Of a DNA stretch of 64,000 nt, positions 57,668-64,000 are shown piece after piece. Numbering within the stretch: position 1 is the stretch's first letter; each line of letters starts with the position of its first letter. Source of the stretch: Streptomyces sp. NBC_00708 (lineage in GTDB: Bacteria > Actinomycetota > Actinomycetes > Streptomycetales > Streptomycetaceae); contig CP108997.1 of the NCBI GenBank assembly GCA_036226585.1, positions 1,054,001-1,118,000 of the forward strand, read 5' to 3'. Under the pieces are notes generated by a model. The model did not search any database. It was not told the origin of the DNA and saw only the letters and a program-made list of their open reading frames with translations. The position numbers and the translations under genes are program-made.

Positions 57668-58482
57668 TTCTCCGGGCGGCCCGTGGCCACCGCGTAGAAG
57701 GCGACGGCCGCCGCCGCGCCGACGTTCAGCGAGTCCACGCCGTGCGCCATGGGGATGCGCACCCACCGGTCGGCGGCGGCGAGGGCGCGGGCGGAGAGCC
57801 CGTCCCCCTCGGCGCCGAGCATCAGCGCCACCCTGTCCATCCGGTGCGGCGCCGCCTCCTCGATGCTGACGGCCTTCTCGGCGGGCGTCAGTGCCAGGAG
57901 CGTGAAGCCGGCCCCGCGTACGGTCTCCAGGCCGCCCGGCCAGGTGTCGAGGCGGGCGTACGGGACGGAGAAGACCGCGCCCATCGAGACCTTGACGGAG
58001 CGCCGGTAGAGCGGGTCGGCGCAGTCCGGGGAGAGCAGCACGGCGTCCATGCCGAGGGCGGCGGCGCTGCGGAAGATCGCGCCGATGTTCGTGTGGTCGT
58101 TGACCGCCTCCATGACGGCCACGCGGCGGGCCGTGCGGAGCAGTTCGCCGGCGGCCGGGAGGGGCTTGCGCTGCATGGAGGCGAGGGCGCCGCGGTGCAC
58201 GTGGTAGCCGGTGACGCGTTCGGCGAGGTCCGGGGCGACCGCGTACACCGGGGCCGGGACCTCGTCGATGACGTCGCGCATCAGGTCGATCCACTTGGCC
58301 GAGAGCAGCATGGAGCGCATCTTGTACCCGGCCTGCCGGGCGCGCCGGATCACCTTCTCCCCCTCGGCGATGAAGAGGCCCTCGGCGGGCTCCTTCCTGC
58401 GCCGGAGTTCCACGTCAGTGAGGCCGAGGTAGTCGCTCAGGCGCGGGTCGTCGGGGTCGTCGATGGTGATGAGTTCAGCCAC
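57664..58482 (-). CDS. TrmH/SpoU family RNA methyltransferase
   Basis: 272 residues with an N-terminal RNA-binding part (LFIAEGEKVIRRARQAGYKM) and a C-terminal knotted methyltransferase domain: motif 1 NDHTNIGAIFRSAAALG, motif 2 MLGAEGDGLS, motif 3 IPMAHGVDSLNVGAAAAVAFYA. It should 2'-O-methylate rRNA or tRNA; the target is not obvious. ATG start. Its stop and the kinase stop share the palindrome CTAG. Confidence 0.92.
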   Translation of the reverse strand: MAELITIDDPDDPRLSDYLGLTDVELRRRKEPAEGLFIAEGEKVIRRARQAGYKMRSMLLSAKWIDLMRDVIDEVPAPVYAVAPDLAERVTGYHVHRGALASMQRKPLPAAGELLRTARRVAVMEAVNDHTNIGAIFRSAAALGMDAVLLSPDCADPLYRRSVKVSMGAVFSVPYARLDTWPGGLETVRGAGFTLLALTPAEKAVSIEEAAPHRMDRVALMLGAEGDGLSARALAAADRWVRIPMAHGVDSLNVGAAAAVAFYAVATGRPEN

Positions 58483-58544
58483 GGGTCTGCTGCTGCCTTG
58501 TCCGGTGTGGGATGCCGAGGGTCCCGTGGGACCGCCGGCACGGG

Positions 58545-59795
58545 TTACTTGCCGCTCGGCGCGGTGGCCGTGCCGACCTCGACGACATCGCCGATGACGA
58601 TGACGGCGGGCGGGCGGACGTCCTCGGCGGCCACGCGCTCGGCCACCGTCGCGAGGGTCGCGTCGACGCGGCGCTGGGCGGCCGTCGTGCCCTCCTGGAC
58701 GAGGGCGACCGGCGTCTCGGGCGACCTGCCGTGCTCGACGAGCGCGCGGGCGATGGCGCCGATCTTGTCGACGGCCATCAGGAGCACCAGGGTGCCGCGC
58801 AGCCGGGCGAGGGCCGCCCAGTCGACCAGCGAACGCTCGTCGTCGGGGGCGACGTGTCCGCTGACCACGGTGAACTCATGGGCGACGCCGCGGTGGGTGA
58901 CGGGGATGCCGGCCGCGCCGGGGACCGAGATGGAGCTGGAGATGCCGGGCACAACGGTGCACGGGATGCCCTCGGCGGCGAGCGCCTGGGCCTCCTCCAT
59001 GCCCCGGCCGAAGACGAACGGGTCGCCGCCCTTGAGCCGGACGACCGCCTTGCCCGCCTTGGCGTGCTCGATCAGCGCGTTGTTGATGGCCTCCTGGGCC
59101 ATGTAGCGGCCGTACGGGATCTTCGCGGCGTCGATCACCTCGACGTGCGGCGGGAGCTCGTCCAGCAGGTCGCGGGGGCCGAGCCGGTCGGCGATGACGA
59201 CGTCCGCCTCGGCGAGGAGGCGGCGGCCGCGGACCGTGATCAGGTCCGGGTCGCCGGGGCCGCCGCCGACCAGGGAGACGCCGGTGGTCCGGGTGCGGTG
59301 GTGCGGGGCGGCGATGCTGCCGTCGCGCAGGCCCTCCACGATCGCGTCGCGGACGGCCGCCGAGTGGCGCGGGTCGCGGCCGTGCGCGCCGGCGGTGAGC
59401 ACGGCTACGGTCACGCCCTCGCTGCGGCCGGTGGCGGGGGTCCAGGCGGTGGCCGCCTCGGCGTCGTCGCTGCGGACGCACCAGGTGCGGGTGCGCTCGG
59501 CCTCGGCGGAGGCGGCCTCGTTGGCCGCGTCGTCGTCCGTGGCGATGAGCGCGTACCAGGTATCGGTGAGGTCGCCGTCGGCGTACCGGCGGCGCTCCCA
59601 GCGGATCTCGCCGGCGTCCGCCATCGCCTCGACGGACGGGGTGGCGGACGGGGACACGAGGACGATGTCGGCGCCGGCCGCGATGAGGGCGGGGAGGCGG
59701 CGCTGCGCCACCTGGCCGCCGCCGACGACGACTACACGGCGCCCGCTCAGGCGCAGTCCGACGGGGTAGGCGGGGCGATCGGCGTGCTCGGCCAT
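58545..59795 (-). CDS. cobA: Uroporphyrinogen-III C-methyltransferase with N-terminal dehydrogenase (CysG-like)
   Basis: 416-residue fusion. The N-terminal ~150 residues are the precorrin-2 dehydrogenase/ferrochelatase-like part (RLSGRRVVVVGGGQVAQRRLPALIAAGADI with a dinucleotide-binding Gly loop). The C-terminal ~240 residues are the SAM-dependent uroporphyrinogen-III methyltransferase (SLVGGGPGDPDLITVRG, VRLKGGDPFVFGRGMEE, GIPVTHRG). It would make precorrin-2 and possibly sirohydrochlorin, feeding sirohaem and cobalamin. Whether the N-terminal part has iron-insertion activity is not shown. ATG at MAEHADRPAYP. Confidence 0.92.
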   Translation of the reverse strand: MAEHADRPAYPVGLRLSGRRVVVVGGGQVAQRRLPALIAAGADIVLVSPSATPSVEAMADAGEIRWERRRYADGDLTDTWYALIATDDDAANEAASAEAERTRTWCVRSDDAEAATAWTPATGRSEGVTVAVLTAGAHGRDPRHSAAVRDAIVEGLRDGSIAAPHHRTRTTGVSLVGGGPGDPDLITVRGRRLLAEADVVIADRLGPRDLLDELPPHVEVIDAAKIPYGRYMAQEAINNALIEHAKAGKAVVRLKGGDPFVFGRGMEEAQALAAEGIPCTVVPGISSSISVPGAAGIPVTHRGVAHEFTVVSGHVAPDDERSLVDWAALARLRGTLVLLMAVDKIGAIARALVEHGRSPETPVALVQEGTTAAQRRVDATLATVAERVAAEDVRPPAVIVIGDVVEVGTATAPSGK

Positions 59796-59976
59796 GGCGG
59801 TGCGGGCTCCTCGTGCGATGCGGGGTGCGCGGCCGCTGCGGCGGTGGAGCGGCGTGTGTGGGTGGGGTTCACGATACGGGGTGGCCCGGGGGCCACGGTG
59901 TTCGGTGCCTGGTGGGCGGGGCGCGGGCCGGGACGCCCGCGGCGGGCCTGTTCCCCTACCCGCCCCTTCACGAACC

Positions 59977-60074
59977 GGGGCGCTGCCCCGGCCCCCGCGC
60001 CTCAAACGCCGGCGGGGCTGACAGATCCAGCCTCGCCGGCGTTTGAGGCGCGGGGGTACGGGGGCAGCGCCCCC
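59977..60074. repeat. Large streptomycete intergenic inverted repeat
   Basis: About 45-bp imperfect arms around loop ACAGATC; inner core CCTCAAACGCCGGCGGGGCTG-type on the left and CAGCCTCGCCGGCGTTTGAGG-type on the right, with an outer GGGGCGCTGCCCC block. This motif is widespread between streptomycete genes. It lies between cobT and cobA, so it may terminate or attenuate cobT transcription. Confidence 0.85.
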
Positions 60075-60087
60075 GCAACGGGCCGCG

Positions 60088-63000
60088 CTACTTCTCCGTC
60101 ACGCCCGCCGAGTCGAACGTCGCCACCTCGTGCATCGCGCGCGCAGCGCTCTGCACGATCGGGAGGGCCAGCAGTGCGCCGGTGCCCTCGCCGAGGCGGA
60201 GGTCGAGGTCGACCAAGGGGCGCAGGCCCAGCTTGTTGAGGGCCGCCACATGGCCCGGCTCGGCGCTGCGGTGGCCGGCGATGCAGGCGGCCAGGGCCTC
60301 CGGGGCGATCGCGCGGGCCACCAGGGCCGCCGCGCCCGCGCTCACGCCGTCCAGGATCACCGGCGTACGCAGCGACGCGCCGCCCAGCAGGAAGCCGGCC
60401 ATCGCCGCGTGCTCCAGGCCGCCGACGGCCGCGAGCACGCCGATCGGGTCGGCCGGGTCCGGCTGGTGCAGTTCGAGGGCGCGGCGCACCACGTCGATCT
60501 TGCGGGCGTGCATCTCGTCGTTGATGCCCGTGCCCCGGCCGGTCACCTCGGCCGGGTCCATCCCCGTGTACACGCAGATCAGCGCGGCCGACGCCGTCGT
60601 GTTGGCGATGCCCATCTCACCGGTCAGCAGGCCCTTGTTGCCCGCCGCGACCAGATCGCGGGCGGTCTCGATGCCGACCTCGATCGCCGCGTGGACCTCT
60701 TCGCGGGTGAGGGCCGGGCCGGTCGTGAAGTCCGCCGTGCCCGCGCGTACCTTCCGGGGCAGCAGGCCCGGCATCGGGGGCAGTTCCGCGACCGCGCCCA
60801 CGTCGACGACGCAGACCTCGGCGCCCACCTGAGAGGCGAACGCGTTGCAGACCGCTCCGCCGCCGAGCATGTTGGCGATCATCTGGCCGGTGACCTCCTG
60901 CGGCCACGCCGTGACGCCCTGCGCGTGCACTCCGTGGTCACCCGCGAAGACCGCGACGGCCGCGGGCTCGGGGATCGGCGGCGGGCACATCCGGGACAGC
61001 CCGGAGAGCTGCGCCGAGATGATCTCCAGCATGCCGAGCGCACCGGCCGGCTTGGTCATCCGCTTCTGGCGCTCCCACGCCTCGCCGAGCGCCTTGGCGT
61101 CCAGCGGCCGGATGTTGGAGATGGTCTCCTGGAGGAGGTCGTGCGGCGCCTCGCCGGGCAGGGCGCGACGGCCGTACGTCTCCTCGTGGACCACCCAGGA
61201 CAGCGGGCGCCGCTTCGACCAGCCCGCCTGCATCAGCTCCGGGTCCTCGGGGAACTCGTCCACGTACCCCACACAGAGGTACGCCACGATCTCCAGGTGC
61301 TCCGGCAGTCCCAGCGCGCGCACCATCTCGCGCTCGTCGAAGAAGCTGACCCAGCCCACGCCCAGGCCCTCGGCGCGTGCCGCGAGCCAGAGGTTCTCCA
61401 CGGCGAGCGCGGACGAGTAGGGGGCCATCTGCGGCTGTGTGTGGCGCCCGAGCGTGTGGCGGCCGCCGCGCGTCGGGTCGGCGGTGACGACGATGTTCAC
61501 CGGGGTGTCGAGGATCGCCTCGATCTTCAGTTCCTTGAACTGCTTGGCGCGGGCCTTCGGCAGCGACTTGGCGTACGCCTCCCGCTGCTGCTGCGCCAGC
61601 TCGTGCATCGAGCGGCGCGTCTCCGCGGACCGGATGACGACGAAGTCCCACGGCTGCGAGTGCCCCACGCTGGGCGCGGTGTGCGCGGCCTCCAGGACGC
61701 GCAGCAGCACCTCGTGCGGGATGGGGTCGCTGCGGAACCCGTTGCGGATGTCCCGGCGCTCCCGCATGACCCGCAGGACCGCCTCCCGCTCGGCGTCGTC
61801 GTAACCGGGCGCGGGGGGCGCGGTGGGCGCCTCCTCGGACGCCTCGGCCGGTACGGGCTCCGCCTCGTCGCTCAGGTCCGGGGTCTCGATGACCTCGGGG
61901 CCGGACTCGGGCTCCGGGGCGGACGCCTCGGGCTGTATCGACTGCTCGGGCACCGGGAGCGGGGCGACGCCGGGGGCGTCTGCCTCCGGCAGGGGCGCGG
62001 CTTCCTGTGCGGTCACGAGGGCGGGCTCCGGGGCCGGTGCGGGGTCCGCTGCGGCTACGGGTTCGGGCACGGCCACCGGGGCGGGCTCGGGCTCCGCGAC
62101 CGGTGCGAGCACGGCCTCCGGCTCGGGCTGCACCGCGACAGCGGCCTCCGGCTCGGCGGTCGGGGTGGGCTCGGCCACGGGCTCGGGCTCCGCGATCGGG
62201 GCCGGCTCCGCGACCTGGACGGGCTCCGTGACCTGGGCGGGCTCGGGCACGGCCACCGGCGCGGGCTCCACGACCGGTGCGATGACCGGCTCGGCGACCT
62301 GGGCCTCGGCGGCCGGTGCGGCGTCCGCCGCCACCTCGGGCCCCGTCGCGTCGGCAACCGGGGCTTCCGGAACCGGTACGGCCTCGGGCGCGGGCACCAC
62401 GTCGGGCACGGCCTCGGGCGCCGGAACGGCCTCCGGAGCGGCGACCGCCTCCGCGGGTGCCGCCGCCTCCGCGACCTGCGCCTCCGGAGCCGGAACGGCC
62501 TCCGGAGCGGACACGGCCTCGGGCGCCACCACGGCCTCCGGAGCGGTGGCCGCCTCGGCAGGTGCTCCCTCCGCCGCGACCGGCGCCGGCGCGGGCGCCT
62601 CGGGCACGGCCTCCGGCTCGACCGCGACCGGCTCGGCCACCACGGCCTCCGCCTGCGCGGGCTCCGCGGGTGCCTCGGCGACCGGCGCCGCCTGGGCGGC
62701 GTCCACGGCGGCGGTCTCGGCCGCCACCGCTTCCGGAGCGACCGTTTCTGCTGCCTCCGCCGGCGCCTGCGCCGGCCACGCGTTCTGCGGCGGGATCTCG
62801 CCGAGCTGGGGGCCCGGGAGCGGGGGCTGCTCGGTGTGCTGCGGCTCGAAGTACTCGGGTTCGACGGTCGCCGGTCCCGCGTGACGGGCGGCCGGCGCGG
62901 GGGCCTGGGCCTGCGCCTGGGGTGCGCCGGCGGGGCCCCGGTCGGCCAGGGAGCGGACCACGCCGACGCCCGACGTGCCGCCGTAGGACGGCTCGGGCGA

Positions 63001-63471
63001 GGCCGGGCCGCGGTGCAGCGGGCGGCGTACGGGGGGCTGCGGGGCGGGCGAGGGAATGCGTACGGCGCCGAGGTCGACGGAGCCGGAGTCACGGCCTCCG
63101 GACTCGTGCGCGCCGGGGCCGGTAGCGGGCTCCTGCCCGGGGGCGGCCTGGTGCATCGCGTACGCCGGGACCTGCTCCTGGAGCTGGACGGGGCCCTGCG
63201 CGTGCGCCGGGTCCGCCGGCTGGGCCTGGAACTGCGGCTGGTACGCGCCCTGCGCGCCCACGGCGTCCGGGAAGTGGCCGGTGCCCTGGGCCTGCGGGGG
63301 TTCGCCCCAGGCGCCCTGGGCGCTCGGCATCAGCAGGAGGTCGTCGTCCTCGGTCGTATGCGCGGAGGGTTCGAGGTAGGTGTAGGAGTCCGGCGCGGGG
63401 ACGCCCGGCTGCTCCACCATGCCCGCGTTCTCCGGCAGTCCCTCGCCCGGGATCCGGCCGGTGTCACTCAT
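60088..63471 (-). CDS. cobT: Low-complexity / BluB / CobT fusion protein
   Basis: 1127-residue protein in three parts. Residues 1-~553 are low complexity: first Gln/Pro/Ala-rich, then ~350 residues of Ala/Glu/Pro/Val repeats (APEAVPAPEAV units). Residues ~554-780 match BluB, the 5,6-dimethylbenzimidazole synthase (RRDIRNGFRSDPIPHEVLLR, AAHTAPSVGHSQPWDF). Residues ~782-1127 are CobT, the nicotinate-nucleotide:dimethylbenzimidazole phosphoribosyltransferase (VFAGDHGVHAQGV, MLGGGAVCNAFA, catalytic-Glu region LRLGEGTGALLALP). So the lower-ligand synthase and activator are fused. ATG start (MSDTGRIPGEG). No B12 riboswitch is visible upstream. Confidence 0.92.
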   Translation of the reverse strand: MSDTGRIPGEGLPENAGMVEQPGVPAPDSYTYLEPSAHTTEDDDLLLMPSAQGAWGEPPQAQGTGHFPDAVGAQGAYQPQFQAQPADPAHAQGPVQLQEQVPAYAMHQAAPGQEPATGPGAHESGGRDSGSVDLGAVRIPSPAPQPPVRRPLHRGPASPEPSYGGTSGVGVVRSLADRGPAGAPQAQAQAPAPAARHAGPATVEPEYFEPQHTEQPPLPGPQLGEIPPQNAWPAQAPAEAAETVAPEAVAAETAAVDAAQAAPVAEAPAEPAQAEAVVAEPVAVEPEAVPEAPAPAPVAAEGAPAEAATAPEAVVAPEAVSAPEAVPAPEAQVAEAAAPAEAVAAPEAVPAPEAVPDVVPAPEAVPVPEAPVADATGPEVAADAAPAAEAQVAEPVIAPVVEPAPVAVPEPAQVTEPVQVAEPAPIAEPEPVAEPTPTAEPEAAVAVQPEPEAVLAPVAEPEPAPVAVPEPVAAADPAPAPEPALVTAQEAAPLPEADAPGVAPLPVPEQSIQPEASAPEPESGPEVIETPDLSDEAEPVPAEASEEAPTAPPAPGYDDAEREAVLRVMRERRDIRNGFRSDPIPHEVLLRVLEAAHTAPSVGHSQPWDFVVIRSAETRRSMHELAQQQREAYAKSLPKARAKQFKELKIEAILDTPVNIVVTADPTRGGRHTLGRHTQPQMAPYSSALAVENLWLAARAEGLGVGWVSFFDEREMVRALGLPEHLEIVAYLCVGYVDEFPEDPELMQAGWSKRRPLSWVVHEETYGRRALPGEAPHDLLQETISNIRPLDAKALGEAWERQKRMTKPAGALGMLEIISAQLSGLSRMCPPPIPEPAAVAVFAGDHGVHAQGVTAWPQEVTGQMIANMLGGGAVCNAFASQVGAEVCVVDVGAVAELPPMPGLLPRKVRAGTADFTTGPALTREEVHAAIEVGIETARDLVAAGNKGLLTGEMGIANTTASAALICVYTGMDPAEVTGRGTGINDEMHARKIDVVRRALELHQPDPADPIGVLAAVGGLEHAAMAGFLLGGASLRTPVILDGVSAGAAALVARAIAPEALAACIAGHRSAEPGHVAALNKLGLRPLVDLDLRLGEGTGALLALPIVQSAARAMHEVATFDSAGVTEK

Positions 63472-63802
63472 GCGTTCCCCTCGCCCATCGTCAGTGCTCC
63501 TTCGGCCCTGCGCCCGGGACGCCCGGACACGGCACGCGGTGCTCGTCCAGTGGAACGAGCGGGCGCGCCGCGCGGCACGAATCGGTCGCGGACATCCTGC
63601 ATTCTCGCGGTCGTTCGCCGCCGCGGCAGGTCATTTCGCCACGGCCCGCTGTGGACTGCGCCACGTTGCGCGTCCCAGGGTGCTGCCGTACCACAACGAG
63701 GACCAAAACGGTCCCCTTTTCCGGACATTGACGAACGAAGCGACGAACGTCCTGGAGCGGTGCGACGATCGGCCAGCCTACCTCGCACCGGTTGCCGACG
63801 GG
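63472..63802. other. Upstream region of the cobT fusion gene
   Basis: 331 bp without a confident gene. A 34-codon minus-strand reading frame (63491-63595, MSATDSCRAARPLVPL...) has G/C-rich third positions and ends just before cobT. A second frame ends by overlapping the cobT start. No cobalamin-riboswitch core was recognised and no clear promoter. Confidence 0.4.
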
Positions 63803-64000
63803 TCAGGGGGCAAGGTCCGAACGCAGTGCGGAAAGCAGAAAGACGACCGTGCGTTCGCGCTCCGACCAGGCGGTCGTGTCGAGTTCGACGGACTGGAGGA
63901 GCGAGCAGGCGACCGTGTAGCCGTTTCCGGCCAGTGCGGCACCCAGTGCCTCGGCCTCGTCGCGCGTGGAGGCGTGCGTGACGATCCGCTCCGGCCTGCG
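63803..64000 (-). CDS. Unrecognised protein, C-terminal 65 residues
   Basis: The minus-strand frame entering from the right edge reads RRPERIVTHASTRDEAEAL and ends TVVFLLSALRSDLAP before a TGA. It is coding by G/C third-position bias, but I cannot assign a family. Its stop is 331 bp upstream of cobT on the same strand. Confidence 0.65.
   Translation of the reverse strand, partial: RRPERIVTHASTRDEAEALGAALAGNGYTVACSLLQSVELDTTAWSERERTVVFLLSALRSDLAP

Noticed and set aside
63472..63802. Cobalamin riboswitch upstream of cobT
   Set aside because: I looked for the B12-box core in the minus strand and did not find it; a covariance-model scan would decide.
60043..63981. Plus-strand open frame of over 1300 codons across cobT
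   Set aside because: It is the complementary shadow of the repeat-rich minus-strand BluB-CobT gene: Gly/Arg-rich, no domains, no ribosome-binding site.

Overview
The window is a high-GC (over 70% by eye) stretch of an actinobacterial chromosome, almost certainly Streptomyces. The organism call rests on strong G/C third-position bias, many GTG starts and one TTG start, a complete SsgB sporulation protein, an SCO7613-type membrane protein, a DmdR/IdeR-type iron box and a cell-division/PIM/ruv/secDF/relA gene order. From memory the order resembles S. coelicolor around SCO1500-SCO1555; I have not checked this against a database. I see no prophage, insertion sequence or CRISPR array.

Layout. 1-5.3 kb (minus): an operon of DUF948 protein, DUF6167 protein, alaS, ruvX and mltG, with mltG running off the left edge. 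5.4-9.2 kb: a STAND-type ATPase without a DNA-binding domain, rpsD, and a DUF2470 gene behind an iron box. 9.2-16.8 kb: rarA, a VKOR-family protein, hisS with a metallo-hydrolase, a membrane-anchored cyclophilin, a DUF349 protein and a secreted ALF-repeat protein. 16.7-32 kb (minus): the classic actinobacterial block relA, apt, secF, secD, yajC, ruvB, ruvA, ruvC, yebC, pdxT, pdxS, a LemA-like protein, and the phosphatidylinositol-mannoside genes (pimA-like, patA-like, pgsA-like). 32-36.3 kb (plus): an EF-G-like GTPase and a 551-residue membrane protein interrupt that block, which resumes with a HIT protein and thrS around an ion channel.

39.7-42.4 kb carries a two-gene cassette (DUF4365 nuclease-like protein plus a protein with an OB-like C-terminus) divergent from a DEDDh exonuclease. 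Two identical tRNA-Val(CAC) genes then bracket an SRPBCC gene and a very hydrophobic membrane protein. 45.8-53.2 kb: a PGPGW membrane protein, ssgB, a CGNR zinc-finger regulator, an acetylxylan-esterase-like hydrolase, a DsbA-family protein, a double GNAT and the p-aminobenzoate pair pabB-pabC. 53.3-53.8 kb is a five-tRNA cluster (Gly, Cys, three Val-GAC). 53.9-58.5 kb: a zinc ribbon protein, an APH-like kinase, two small proteins, a Ser/Thr kinase and a TrmH-type methyltransferase. 58.5-64 kb is corrinoid/sirohaem metabolism: a CysG-like uroporphyrinogen methyltransferase and a remarkable low-complexity/BluB/CobT fusion.

Most of the window is housekeeping. The best candidates for something under-described are the DUF4365/OB-like cassette with its divergent exonuclease and helically phased GTATCA repeats, the triple BluB-CobT fusion, the iron-box-controlled DUF2470 gene beside rpsD, and the tRNA-Val-bracketed segment.
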